A DNA stretch of 64,000 nt from Bradyrhizobium sp. 199 (GCF_023073355.1 NZ_JADPJI010000009.1:101001-165000); one strand, 5' to 3'. Positions 34,132 to 43,155 are shown, counted from the first letter of the stretch. Numbers and translations are program-made. The notes: generated by a model not told the origin, from the sequence alone.

Positions 34132-36009
34132 CTATGCGCCGAGCCCCTGCAACACCAAACGGTTCAGCCTCGCCGCAAACGCCGCGGGATCTTCCGGCAA
34201 TTCGCCGTCCAGGATCTGCGCCTGTTCGAGCAGGAGCAGGCTGAGATCGTCGACCGCCTTGGAGCCCGCTTGCGCCTTGGTGATTGCAGTCACCAGCGGA
34301 TGGCGCAGATTGATCTCCAGGATCGGCTTGGTCTTCATGCCGCGGTTCTGCTGCGCGAGGATGCGCTCGAGCTCACGGCTCGGGCCCTGGCTGTCGGCGA
34401 CGAGGCAGGACGCGGAGCTGGTGAGGCGCGTCGAAGCCTTGACGTCGCTGACGCGCTCGCCGAGCGCGGCCTTGATCACGGCGATGGTGGCGCCTTCGTC
34501 CGCGGCCGGCTCGTCCTTGTTCGCCTCGTCCTTGTCGTCGACGCGCGGGATCAGGTCGAGATTGAGATCGCCCTGGCTCAGCGATTTCAGCGGCTTGCCG
34601 TCGAACTCCGATGGCATCGAGGTCCAGAACGCGTCGACGGGATCGGATAGCAGCAGCACCTCGATGCCGCGCGCGGTTGCGGCCTCGAGCCGCGGATTGG
34701 ACTTCAGCCGCTCGATGCTGTCGCCGACGAGATAGTAGATCTCGGTCTGGTTCGGCTTGAAGTCGGCGATGACCTGCTTCAACGACCGCTTCTCGCCGGA
34801 CGTCGTGGTGAAGCGCGATAGCGCCAGCAATTTTTCGCGGCGTTCGAAGTCTTCGTAGATGCCTTCCTTCAGCACCGCGCCGAAGGCGTCCCAGATCTTG
34901 GCGAAATTGTCCGGATCCTTTTCGGCGAGGCTTTCGAGCTCCGACACAACCCGGGTCGCCACCGCCTTGCGGATCTGCGCGAGCTGCGGATTGTTCTGGA
35001 GCATCTCGCGAGAGATGTTGAGCGGAAGATCCTCGCTGTCGACGACGCCTCGGATGAAGCGGAGATAGCCCGGCAACAGATCCGCATCATCGGTGATGAA
35101 GACACGGCGGACGTAAAGCTTCACCCGGCCCTTGCGGTTCGGCTCGAACAGGTCGAACGGCTTGGTCGATGGCGCGAACAGCAGCACAGCATAGGAATAG
35201 CGGCCCTCGGCGCGGTAATGCAGCGTCATCGCGGGATCGTCGAAGGCGGACGCGATCTGCTGATAGGCCTTCTTGTAGTCGTCCGCGTTCAGCTCGGATT
35301 TCGAGCGCTGCCACAGCGCACTTGCCGAATTGATCTGGCGCGGCTCGCCTTCTTCCGGCACGAGCTCGATGGGAAACAGAATATTGTCGGAATAGGCACC
35401 GACGATGCGCTCGATCTCGTAGCTCTCGAGATATTTCTTGGCATCGTCCTTCAGGTGCAGAACGATCTCGGTGCCGCGCGTCAGGCGGGCCGCCTCCTCG
35501 TCACTGGCGCGGGCGATCTCGAAGCCGGAGCCGCCGGAGGATGTCCAGGTCCAGACGTCGCTCTCACCGGCGCGGCGGCTGACGACGACGATCTTCTCGG
35601 CGACCATGAAGGCGGAATAGAAGCCGACGCCGAACTGGCCGATCAAGCCGAGGCCGTCCTTGGCCTCCTTCAGCTTCGACACGAACGCCTTGGTGCCGGA
35701 GCGGGCGATGGTACCGAGATGGTCGATCAACTCCTGCCGCTCCATGCCGATACCGTTATCGGTGATCGTGAGCGTTCCGGCCGTCTTGTTCGGGATGATG
35801 CGGATCTTGAGTGCATCGCCTTCGCCCAGCAGGGCCGGGGTGGCGATCGCCTCATAGCGCAGCTTGTCGCAGGCGTCGGAGGCGTTGGAGACAAGCTCGC
35901 GCAGGAAGATGTCGGTCTCGGAATAGACGGAGTGCACCATGAGGTGCAGAAGTTCGGAAACTTCGGCCTGGAAGGGCTGCGTATGCACAGCCGTGTCTGA
36001 CGTCGTCAT
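34132..36009 (-). CDS. htpG: Molecular chaperone HtpG (Hsp90)
   Basis: 625 aa, the full family length. N-terminal GHKL ATPase motifs are clear: ELVSNASDACDKLR near residues 39-52, DNGIGM near 86, and GQFGVGFYSAFMV near 128. Middle-domain segment LPLNISREMLQ is present, and the C-terminal dimerisation part ends in LVLQGLGA. Monocistronic with ATG 36009. Protein folding and maturation of clients under stress in the cytoplasm. Confidence 0.96.
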   Translation of the reverse strand: MTTSDTAVHTQPFQAEVSELLHLMVHSVYSETDIFLRELVSNASDACDKLRYEAIATPALLGEGDALKIRIIPNKTAGTLTITDNGIGMERQELIDHLGTIARSGTKAFVSKLKEAKDGLGLIGQFGVGFYSAFMVAEKIVVVSRRAGESDVWTWTSSGGSGFEIARASDEEAARLTRGTEIVLHLKDDAKKYLESYEIERIVGAYSDNILFPIELVPEEGEPRQINSASALWQRSKSELNADDYKKAYQQIASAFDDPAMTLHYRAEGRYSYAVLLFAPSTKPFDLFEPNRKGRVKLYVRRVFITDDADLLPGYLRFIRGVVDSEDLPLNISREMLQNNPQLAQIRKAVATRVVSELESLAEKDPDNFAKIWDAFGAVLKEGIYEDFERREKLLALSRFTTTSGEKRSLKQVIADFKPNQTEIYYLVGDSIERLKSNPRLEAATARGIEVLLLSDPVDAFWTSMPSEFDGKPLKSLSQGDLNLDLIPRVDDKDEANKDEPAADEGATIAVIKAALGERVSDVKASTRLTSSASCLVADSQGPSRELERILAQQNRGMKTKPILEINLRHPLVTAITKAQAGSKAVDDLSLLLLEQAQILDGELPEDPAAFAARLNRLVLQGLGA

Positions 36010-36131
36010 GCGTTTACCCGGTCAAAACGAAGGGAAAGAAACCCGGGATATAACGCGAGCGTACGGAGGATCAAGTGGACATGAACAATCGTGCTCTCGG
36101 CAGACGAACGCCTGGTCCGGCGCCCCGCGGA

Positions 36132-36554
36132 TCAAGTCACGCAGCGGCCGGGCTGAAGCAGCTTTGCGACCTCGGTCAGGGAGCTGACCATCGGCTCGCA
36201 GGCGATCGTCGGCTTGTTGCGGACCTTCTTCTGGTTCTGGAGCAGCATCGGCGGCTTAGCGTTGCCGGTCTCGATCGCGGCGGGAACCCGCAGCAGCACC
36301 GAGGTATCGGCGAGGTCGTTCAGCCGCATTGAGACGGTGCGGGTAGGAACCGGCCCCTGCTTGATCTCGGCAAGGCGGTCCGCCTTGCCGACACGATTTA
36401 CATTATGGCTGGGTGCGTAGTTCGAGCTATGGCTAGGTAGATCGGCGACAGCCTGCCAGCGGTCGGCGAGATCGTGGCCGGAGGCCAATTGCGCGGCACC
36501 CAGCGTTGCGGCAATCGCGAGGGCGCCCAAAAATACCTTATGAATCTGTGACAT
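36132..36554 (-). CDS. Hypothetical exported protein
   Basis: 140 aa from ATG 36554; an earlier in-frame start adds an implausible stretch. Signal peptide KVFLGALAIAATLGAAQLAS is evident. The body is basic and polar (NRVGKADRLAEIKQGPVPTR), with two Cys (IACEPMV, PGRCVT) that could pair. No domain recognised. It lies 122 bp downstream of the htpG start and is transcribed away from htpG's promoter region. Confidence 0.66.
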   Translation of the reverse strand: MSQIHKVFLGALAIAATLGAAQLASGHDLADRWQAVADLPSHSSNYAPSHNVNRVGKADRLAEIKQGPVPTRTVSMRLNDLADTSVLLRVPAAIETGNAKPPMLLQNQKKVRNKPTIACEPMVSSLTEVAKLLQPGRCVT

Positions 36555-36669
36555 GGCTATCGACCCCTCGCCCCATGGCGATCGCGGGAACAACGCGGGC
36601 GGAGGACCGGGGGTTCTTGGCGGTTACGATCACTTAACCGTGTGCGCCAAATGCAGCAGCCGAGCAAAA

Positions 36670-36797
36670 AATTTGGCAAGGCCGGGAACGACTCGCGCGG
36701 CCGGGAGTCGTCTCAACAGCCGGCTATTCCCCCCTGCCCCATAAGCCGGCGACGTAGGGCGCGACTGTGGTGATGCCAGTCGCGCCCTGCTTTTTTG
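36670..36797 (+). ncRNA. Candidate orphan small RNA ending at a strong intrinsic terminator
   Basis: Within the 354-bp gap 36555-36908 no gene is seen, yet the plus strand has a textbook terminator at 36756-36796 with nothing to terminate. Just upstream lies a 7-bp stem, ACGACTC/GAGTCGT (36688-36711), and an unpaired pyrimidine-rich stretch (CTATTCCCCCCTGCCCC), a layout seen in trans-acting rhizobial sRNAs. Promoter not identified; 5' end is a guess. Confidence 0.45.
36756..36796 (+). terminator. Strong intrinsic terminator on the plus strand
   Basis: A 12-bp perfect stem (AGGGCGCGACTG at 36756-36767, CAGTCGCGCCCT at 36777-36788) with a 9-nt loop is followed by GC and six T. Read on the minus strand there is no T tract, so it serves plus-strand transcription only. 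Confidence 0.85.
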
Positions 36798-36908
36798 CGC
36801 CCCGTCGCCGCCCCACTCGACGCAAGGGTGGAAGGCGATGAAACACCTCCATGTTTTCGCCGCCCCCTGAGCGGCAGAGATCAAGCCAGATCGCGGCTTG
36901 GCTCAGCC

Positions 36909-38990
36909 TTACGTACCGCCGGCCTTCAGCAATTGTTGCGCGTCGAGTTCGACGGTCTTGAATCCCCAGTCCGCCGCCACCGTCACGAGATGCGCCGTTC
37001 CCCCGGGGCCGTCGGGGTCCTTCTCGCGATTGTAGAGCGCGACCAGCGTCAGGTAGCGCGCTTGGGCGGCGAGGGCGTTGAACATCATCCAGAGATTATT
37101 CCGCTGCCAGATGTCGTAACCCTTCTTGCCGGAGAGCCAGCGCGGCAAATCCTTGGATTCGGCAAGCACGCGAGGGTTCACGCGCTGGCAGAGTTGCTGG
37201 TATCGCATCACCCAATCGACCCCTCCGTGATTGACCGATTCCGCCTGAAACTGGGCCTCCGGCAAGGCCAGCAAGAGCTGCGTGGGGACGTTGAGCGCGT
37301 TGCAGACGTCGTGGAACAGGATATCGCTGCCGCAGGCCCCGCCTGCGATGCCGAACGCAACGCCGCCATTCTCGTTCATCTCGTCCTTGACCGCTTTTTC
37401 GATCATCTTGCGCGCCGCGGCCACGGCCTCGGGCGTGTTGGGAAAACGCGGGTCGTTCTTGTCCCGGCGGGGCGTGTCCAGCATATGGCCCGTGAAAAGG
37501 ATAACTCGCACGGGCAGCGCCGCGGGTTTATCCGGCGCAGCCTGGTTCATCTCCCTCAGTGCGGCTTCGACATTTGCCGACAGCACTCCGAGTTCGCGAA
37601 ACAGCAGGAGATTGCGCCGCGCCGCATCGATTTCGAACGGGCCCACATTTGCCAAGCCCCTTCGATAGGCGTTCCCAGCTTGGGCCGGCTTCTCGGCCGT
37701 GAGGAACGACAGGTCCGCACGGCTGATTTCCTTCCAGACGTCGAATTTCTCGCCCTTCCGCATCACCTTGTCATCGTTGCCGACGGCCAGGTGGAGCGCC
37801 GCTGCAAGACGGCTGGCGCGGCGTTCGCTCGCCTTGAGAGCGATGATCGGCGCGTCTCCGTCCTCAAAATTTTCAGCCCAGATGTCGGGGAGCGCCCTGG
37901 CGAGACTGATCTGGACCGTCAGCATCGCAAGCGCATTGATCCCCGCATAGAAGCTGTCCAGATCTTCGGCAAAGCCATCGAGATAATGCTGGATGGCGGA
38001 GGCAAGATGCGCAGAGCGGAGGGCCGCCTCGCGTTGCGCGTCGCGAGACGCTGCGGCCTGCCAGTCGTCAATCCATCGCGTCTTGGCGTTGCTCCCCAGC
38101 AGTGAATGTCCTTCGGCGCGGTGAAACCGCCGCTCCGCCGATTCCTTGGGCGTCTCATCGCGATCATTCGGCGGCATCGTGCGGGCGAGTACCCGGTTGA
38201 TCGCCTGTTCTGAGCGCGTGATGCAGTCGAGCTTTGAATCGGCACCAAGGGCCCTGGCCGCCAGCTTCTGATAGATCGTGCCCAGGCGGTAGTTGGCCTG
38301 AAGATCGTTGCTGTCCAGCCCCCGGAGCAGTTCGAACGTCTCCTTGGCTCCGGCGAAGGCCTTGATCCGAAATTGCGCGTCGCCAACAATCCGCAGTCCC
38401 GCGCTCCCCCATTCGAAACCGCGGACCTCCTGGGCGAGCAGCCGCAGGTCGCCGGCGCGACCAGCCTTTTGCGCGATCTCGACCTCTTCCTGGAAATCGA
38501 ACGGAACGACCATGAGCGCGGCCCGGTCGTGCGGCGTCAGACGCGGGAGCAACTTGAAGACAGGGCTGTCCTTGTCGGTGTCGGCAAGTGTTGCCTTGAG
38601 CGACTCGATAAAGCCAGGGAGCGCCGCGGCAGGGTCCGCCGGATCGTATTGACCATATCGATCGGTCTGAAGATCGAAGGGATACTTGTCCTGCGTGCCC
38701 TTGGCGCGCATCAGCAGGGTGTGCCGATCGCGCAAACCGTGCCGGATACCAAGCTCGTAGAACACATTGGCGTTGTGAATGGAGAGGTCGGCGATCACCA
38801 GATCCGAGAGCACCAGCAGCCTGAACATATCCTCGCGAATATTGCCCTGCCGCGTGATCTCGAGCGTGGTGCGGCCTTCGATACCGGCGGCCTTGAGCGC
38901 AGGTGCGATAAGATCCCTTTCCACCCGATCGAAATCGATGCCGCCCTGCGTGCCGAAGGGACGAACGATGAAAGCGCGCGTGACTTCCAT
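36909..38990 (-). CDS. NDT/TIR-like + helical repeat + SLOG-like multidomain protein, partner of patatin
   Basis: 693 aa from ATG 38990 (AGGA upstream). Residues 5-100 look like a nucleoside 2-deoxyribosyltransferase/TIR-related domain: FIVRPFG, then SDLVIADLSIHNANVFYELG at 62-81, where Glu79 sits at the place of the NDT nucleophile. Residues about 150-480 are helical, TPR/DUF4071-like. Residues about 495-605 (ILFTGHMLD, GIAGGACGSDILFH, LLLALPEAQFQAESV) resemble SLOG/DprA-like nucleotide-binding folds. It follows the patatin gene by 57 bp. A role as sensor or signal-producer for the phospholipase is inferred. Alternatives include a stress signalling enzyme unrelated to defence. Confidence 0.72.
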   Translation of the reverse strand: MEVTRAFIVRPFGTQGGIDFDRVERDLIAPALKAAGIEGRTTLEITRQGNIREDMFRLLVLSDLVIADLSIHNANVFYELGIRHGLRDRHTLLMRAKGTQDKYPFDLQTDRYGQYDPADPAAALPGFIESLKATLADTDKDSPVFKLLPRLTPHDRAALMVVPFDFQEEVEIAQKAGRAGDLRLLAQEVRGFEWGSAGLRIVGDAQFRIKAFAGAKETFELLRGLDSNDLQANYRLGTIYQKLAARALGADSKLDCITRSEQAINRVLARTMPPNDRDETPKESAERRFHRAEGHSLLGSNAKTRWIDDWQAAASRDAQREAALRSAHLASAIQHYLDGFAEDLDSFYAGINALAMLTVQISLARALPDIWAENFEDGDAPIIALKASERRASRLAAALHLAVGNDDKVMRKGEKFDVWKEISRADLSFLTAEKPAQAGNAYRRGLANVGPFEIDAARRNLLLFRELGVLSANVEAALREMNQAAPDKPAALPVRVILFTGHMLDTPRRDKNDPRFPNTPEAVAAARKMIEKAVKDEMNENGGVAFGIAGGACGSDILFHDVCNALNVPTQLLLALPEAQFQAESVNHGGVDWVMRYQQLCQRVNPRVLAESKDLPRWLSGKKGYDIWQRNNLWMMFNALAAQARYLTLVALYNREKDPDGPGGTAHLVTVAADWGFKTVELDAQQLLKAGGT

Positions 38991-39047
38991 GACTAACATC
39001 CTCGGATCTGGATCAGGAGCACCGCCTGAGCACCGGCCGCCGCCGGA

Positions 39048-40187
39048 TCAGCTCACATCGAAGCAACGCGGAAAGTGTTCCGGCTTGACCTGCTCCTTTG
39101 CGGCAAGCCGCCCGATGTTGGCAAGGTCCGCGAGATTGTTGGGATCATCCATCGCCGCGATCTTCGCGACAGCTTCCGGCGCAAGGTCGAGCTTGACCGT
39201 GGTCTTCAGCCAGCCGGGCTCCAGGAGCACGTTATAGCGTGCATAGGTCGCCAGTTGCGGGCCGCTCTGGCTGTCCAGCTTCATATCCCCCACAGCGCGG
39301 TCGATCGCCGATGGCGTCAGGCAGTTCGCCAGCCATTGCAGCATCGTCTGATTGACGCGCCCGCAATCGTCCATGAGGGATTGCAACGATCGCAGGCCCT
39401 GCTCGGCCGCAGCCATGCCCGTGATTTGTGCCGTCGTGTAGGTCTTCTTGAACGTGCCCGTGCCGATCGAGATCAGCAACAACTTGTCTCTGCCGGTTGG
39501 CCAGCGAAAACCATGGCCGTCGAGCGCGGCCAGCATCAGCAGTTGCAACGAAGGGTCGTTGAAAGGGCTCACACCGCCGTCGACGAACGCGCCGGCGACG
39601 ATTTTTCCCTCACGCGAGGAGATGTCGATCTCCTGAGGCTTGAAATAAGTCGGTGCCGCCGTGCTCGCCCGGACCACCTTGGTCAAATGCAACTGGCCGT
39701 CCTGCGCGGCATATCGAGCGGCGGGATGGTTGTGCAGCGGCCAGGGGCCGCCGGTGTCGAGGCGCTTCGTCATGATCATCAAGCCGGTGCGGATGCGCTC
39801 GCTGTCGAGCGTCGTATCTGCCCCGAGTTGCTCATCGAGCGCATCTTGCAATGGTTCAGATTTGAACTTCGGCGCGAGCAGCCCGAGCCGCCAGAACTCG
39901 GCCTGGAAAACATCCGTCCCGATCCCGGTGTAGAGCTTCTTGAGCTGCTCCACAGTCAATCCACAGGCCAGACCGGCCGCAATGATCGACCCCGTCGACG
40001 TGCCTCCGATGAGGTCGAAATAGTCGCAGAGCAGGAATTCCGGGTTGTTGAATCGCCTCCTGAACTCCCGCTCCATGACGTCAAGATATTCGAGGCTGAG
40101 AATGCCGCGTATCCCACCTCCATCGAGAGCCAATATCCGCTTTGGTCCGTTCGTCCCGTCCAGATGTTGTTGCTTGGTCTTGGGCAT
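39048..40187 (-). CDS. Patatin-like phospholipase
   Basis: 379 aa from ATG 40187 with GGGAGGG upstream. The oxyanion motif DGGGIRG (residues 22-28), the nucleophile elbow GGTSTGS with Ser64, and the dyad Asp203 in VDGGVSPFN are all present, so it should be an active lipid acyl hydrolase. No signal peptide, so it would act on the inner face of the cytoplasmic membrane. CapV-type patatins in CBASS have the same core. The downstream NDT/SLOG-type gene and the lack of a lipid-metabolism neighbour suggest an effector role; this is inference. Confidence 0.9.
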   Translation of the reverse strand: MPKTKQQHLDGTNGPKRILALDGGGIRGILSLEYLDVMEREFRRRFNNPEFLLCDYFDLIGGTSTGSIIAAGLACGLTVEQLKKLYTGIGTDVFQAEFWRLGLLAPKFKSEPLQDALDEQLGADTTLDSERIRTGLMIMTKRLDTGGPWPLHNHPAARYAAQDGQLHLTKVVRASTAAPTYFKPQEIDISSREGKIVAGAFVDGGVSPFNDPSLQLLMLAALDGHGFRWPTGRDKLLLISIGTGTFKKTYTTAQITGMAAAEQGLRSLQSLMDDCGRVNQTMLQWLANCLTPSAIDRAVGDMKLDSQSGPQLATYARYNVLLEPGWLKTTVKLDLAPEAVAKIAAMDDPNNLADLANIGRLAAKEQVKPEHFPRCFDVS

Positions 40188-40542
40188 GCGGCCCTCCCAG
40201 GCTGCAAAAGCAGCTAGCGACGCCAGCTGCAGCAATTCGATAGTTCAAAATATTCTCGTATGCGACGGCTGTGGAATCTGCCGCCGCATCAAATTCGGTC
40301 GCACCTTCAAAACAGGTGGCTTCAACCATCTTGCACGAAATACAGCCTAAAGTATGTGAACAAGATTACAGGCCGAGAAAAGCCAGACCGCCCTCACGCT
40401 CGTTCGTTGCATCGGGCTGGAAGTGCAGAAAAAATCATCAGAGAAAAAATCGCCAGCCGCTCCGCACGGCTGCGTTGTGAGTTTGCCGGCGAAGGGACGG
40501 CGTAACCGTAAACGCAACGGCGCCCTGCTATCGCTCGATGCG
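40188..40542. other. 355-bp non-coding gap upstream of the patatin gene
   Basis: AT-richer than its flanks, it holds no gene I can support. Near the patatin end is an imperfect hairpin (GCAGCTAGC at 40210-40218, GCCAGCTGC at 40222-40230, one mismatch) about 23 nt before the start codon, possibly an operator or leader stem. Promoter elements probably lie between 40230 and 40350. Confidence 0.4.
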
Positions 40543-41142
40543 TCAAGAGGCCTTGCCTGCGAGCCATGTCCGTCCATCGCCATACAGCTTCTCCACTTCG
40601 GCGCCGATCAGGCCCGGCATGTCGCGCTTGACCTTGTAGCCGATCAGCTCCTGCATGTAGGCGAGGTGGCGGTAACCTTCGGGTAGCGCGGCGAGCGCCT
40701 TCTGGTCGAGACGGAGGGTCGCGGCGGGATCGACCGGGTCGATCCGGTCCTTTTCGTAGATCGGCTGGCGGCGGACGATGCCCCATCTTCCGTGCCGCTT
40801 CTCCAGGAAATCGTAGAAGCGCCCGGTGCAGACGACGTCGCAGAGCACGTCGTGCACCGGGGCGCGCTGCGAGATCGTCATCTTGGTTTGTGCGATCGCC
40901 CGCTCGCCTGCGAGATCGATGCTGGTGCCGCCCAGGAAATGCAGGATGCGAACGCCCTTGGCAAAGCCCTCCTGGCTGACGCGCATGAAATCCCGCGCCG
41001 GCCCCTGAAACCAGGTCGCGGACATCCAGCCCTCGTCATGCCAAACGGTGGCAAAGCGCTCCCAGTCGCCGGCGTCGCGCCACACCGCCCAGTTCTCGAC
41101 GAGGTCGCGGATGGCGAGGCGATCGAGGAGTTGCTGGTCCAT
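40543..41142 (-). CDS. NTF2-like/SnoaL family protein
   Basis: 199 aa with the SnoaL_4 pattern: LAIRDLVENWAVWRDAGDWE at the N-terminus, the cone-shaped core (WFQGPARDFM, VLCDVVCTGRFYDFLEKRHGRW) and Arg/Tyr-rich IVRRQPIYEKDRIDPVD. Such proteins include aromatic-ring dioxygenase small subunits and dehydratases, but most are uncharacterised. A separate helix at the C-terminus (YMQELIGYKVKRDM) is typical of this group in soil bacteria. Transcribed divergently from the TonB-like gene. Substrate unknown. Confidence 0.82.
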   Translation of the reverse strand: MDQQLLDRLAIRDLVENWAVWRDAGDWERFATVWHDEGWMSATWFQGPARDFMRVSQEGFAKGVRILHFLGGTSIDLAGERAIAQTKMTISQRAPVHDVLCDVVCTGRFYDFLEKRHGRWGIVRRQPIYEKDRIDPVDPAATLRLDQKALAALPEGYRHLAYMQELIGYKVKRDMPGLIGAEVEKLYGDGRTWLAGKAS

Positions 41143-41322
41143 GATCCGTTTCTCCCGGCGGCGTGACGCTGCGATGGATGTGATCGGCTCGACGTATCAA
41201 CGGGGCAATTGGATTGCCGTCAAGCGCCTGATGCTTTGCGGCCGTTCGAATTGCCCACAGCGAGAGCCGCGACACGAGCAACGAGCCTTGCAATCAACCG
41301 GACCGCGACTAATATCGCACTC

Positions 41323-42177
41323 ATGCAAATGAAATTTCCCTTGCTGGCCGCGCTTCTCGGATTGCTTGCGGCATTCCCCGCGCATGCGCAGACAGATATG
41401 CGGAGCGAAAGTGCCCGGGCCTGGAAGGCGAGGCTGTCAGCACACATCGCCAAAAGCAGACTGTATCCGGCTCAGGCACTCGGACAAACCGGTGAGGCCA
41501 AGGTTCGCTTCGTCATCGACCGGTCCGGCACATTGGTCTCGCGAGCACTCGCCGCGAGCACCGGCTCGCGACTGCTCGACGATGCTGCGCTAGAGATCGT
41601 CGCCCGCGCCCAACCGTTTCCGCAGCCGCCTTCGGAGCTGAAGGAAGAGACTTTTTCTTACGTGGTCCCGATTGTCTTCAGCGGCCGTCAATTCCAGGTG
41701 CCAACCAACGGGCTGGTGCTGAGCACACCGGCTTCCGGCTTGGCCGAGTCCGAGGCTATGGCCGCCTGGCGCAAGGCAGTCACCGAGCACGTATGGCGCA
41801 ACAGGGTGTTTCCTTCGCAGGCGATGGGCCAAAGGGCCGATGCAGGGGTCACATTCGTGGTCGATCGCTCGGGCCAATTGATCTCAAGCGCGTTGGTGGA
41901 AAGCACCGGCTTTGCGCCGCTGGATGCCGCGACGCTGGCCATGGTCGAGCGATCCGTGCCTTTCCCGAAGCCGCCCGCCGAGGCGAAGGACGACCTGCAG
42001 AGGGTGACCGTCCTCGTGGCTTTCGACGGGACGCAATTGAACTTGGCGCCGTCTCCGGAACGAGAGAAATCGCTCCAATCCTGGATCGAGGGCCAGGCCA
42101 AGCTGAATGCGAAATCCCCTGGACCTGATGATACAAAGCTAAACTCGATGCTTCGCAGCATCTGCCGCGGCTGCTGA
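41323..42177 (+). CDS. Secreted protein with two TonB C-terminal domains
   Basis: 284 aa from ATG 41323 (ATG 41329 also possible). A signal peptide (FPLLAALLGLLAAFPAHAQ) is followed by two copies of a TonB-C domain. Parallel phrases are LYPAQALGQTGEAKVRFVID / VFPSQAMGQRADAGVTFVVD and STGSRLLDDAALEIVARAQP / STGFAPLDAATLAMVERSVP. Normal TonB has one domain, an N-terminal membrane anchor and a Pro-rich linker; here the anchor and linker are missing, so it cannot energise transport on its own. It may bind a receptor TonB box or the cell wall. It is convergent with phyR. Confidence 0.83.
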   Translation: MQMKFPLLAALLGLLAAFPAHAQTDMRSESARAWKARLSAHIAKSRLYPAQALGQTGEAKVRFVIDRSGTLVSRALAASTGSRLLDDAALEIVARAQPFPQPPSELKEETFSYVVPIVFSGRQFQVPTNGLVLSTPASGLAESEAMAAWRKAVTEHVWRNRVFPSQAMGQRADAGVTFVVDRSGQLISSALVESTGFAPLDAATLAMVERSVPFPKPPAEAKDDLQRVTVLVAFDGTQLNLAPSPEREKSLQSWIEGQAKLNAKSPGPDDTKLNSMLRSICRGC

Positions 42178-42210
42178 GGCATCGCAGGACAACGCTCCGC
42201 CGCCATATAC

Positions 42211-42238
42211 AAAAACGGCGCGCCTTGCGACGCGCCGT
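42211..42238 (-). terminator. Intrinsic terminator of phyR
   Basis: On the minus strand ACGGCGCG and CGCGCCGT form an 8-bp stem around an 8-nt loop, directly followed by five T. It lies 22 bases beyond the phyR stop. On the plus strand there is no T tract, so it ends phyR rather than the TonB-like gene. Confidence 0.8.
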
Positions 42239-42260
42239 CCTCTGGTTCGATGCAGGTCTC

Positions 42261-43067
42261 TTACGCCGCCGGCGCCTTTGGCGCACGATTGCGCGAGTTG
42301 CGCTGGAAGAACAGCGCCTGGCTCGCCACCGCCGACACCATCGCGGGCTGGAACGGCTTTGAGATCAGGAACGCCGGCTCGGGCCGCTCGCCGGTGAGGA
42401 AGCGCTCCGGGTAGGCGGTGATGAACACCACCGGCACTTCGAAGGTGCGCAGCAGCTCGTTGACGGCGTCCAGGCCCGACGAGCCGTCGGCGAGCTGAAT
42501 GTCGGCGAGGATCAGGCCGGGCCGCTTGTTCTTGGCCAGCGCCACCGCATCGGCGTGGGTGCGCGCGACACCGACGACGTTATGGCCGAGATTCTTCACC
42601 AGGCTCTCGAGGTCCATGGCGATGAAGGTCTCGTCCTCGATGATCAGCACGTCGGTCGCGATCTCCGCCGCCATCTCGCGGCCTGCGGCGTCCGCAAGGC
42701 GCCGCGTCTCGCCGACGTCAGTACCGAGGATATAGCCCACTTCCTCTTCCGAGAATCCTTCCAGCGACAGCAGCAGGAAGGCCTGCCGCGGCAGCGGTGT
42801 GATGTTCGACAGACGCCGCTCTGGCGGCATCGGCAGGGTCGTCACCTCCGAATCGTCGTTGACGGAGACCGAATTCCAGATCTGGGTGAACAGCCGGAAC
42901 AGGCCGGCGCGCGGCCCGTGGCTCTCGTCGAGCACCGCCGGATCTCCCAGCATGGCTTCCAACATGGCTGCGACGTAGGCGTCACCGGAGGCCTGGCTGC
43001 CTGTCAGGGCGCGTGCGTACCGGCGCAACAACGGCAAGTGTTCAGCAACAAGCTGTGAACGGGACAT
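42261..43067 (-). CDS. phyR: General stress response anti-anti-sigma response regulator PhyR
   Basis: 268 aa from ATG 43067. Residues 1-135 form an ECF-sigma-like domain (LPRQAFLLLSLEGFSEEEVG is the sigma4-like part), and residues 140-260 a receiver. The phospho-acceptor is Asp189 in LADIQLADG, with Lys near SKPFQP and the acidic pair in IIEDETFI. When phosphorylated, PhyR's sigma-like domain captures NepR and frees EcfG. It lies divergently opposite nepR-ecfG, the standard arrangement. It is probably expressed from an EcfG-dependent promoter at 43156-43182. Confidence 0.95.
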   Translation of the reverse strand: MSRSQLVAEHLPLLRRYARALTGSQASGDAYVAAMLEAMLGDPAVLDESHGPRAGLFRLFTQIWNSVSVNDDSEVTTLPMPPERRLSNITPLPRQAFLLLSLEGFSEEEVGYILGTDVGETRRLADAAGREMAAEIATDVLIIEDETFIAMDLESLVKNLGHNVVGVARTHADAVALAKNKRPGLILADIQLADGSSGLDAVNELLRTFEVPVVFITAYPERFLTGERPEPAFLISKPFQPAMVSAVASQALFFQRNSRNRAPKAPAA

Positions 43068-43155
43068 CCCCACTCCATTCGTGTTCGGGCCGGCCTTGAG
43101 ATGCAATCCTGAGGTCAGGCGCCACGCGGGGGGCCCGGGTTCCCCTGCTGGGCTG

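Noticed and set aside
36553..36744. 63-codon plus-strand open frame before the orphan terminator
   Set aside because: No ribosome site and no sensible composition; it overlaps the start of the upstream exported protein. The terminator is better explained by a non-coding RNA.
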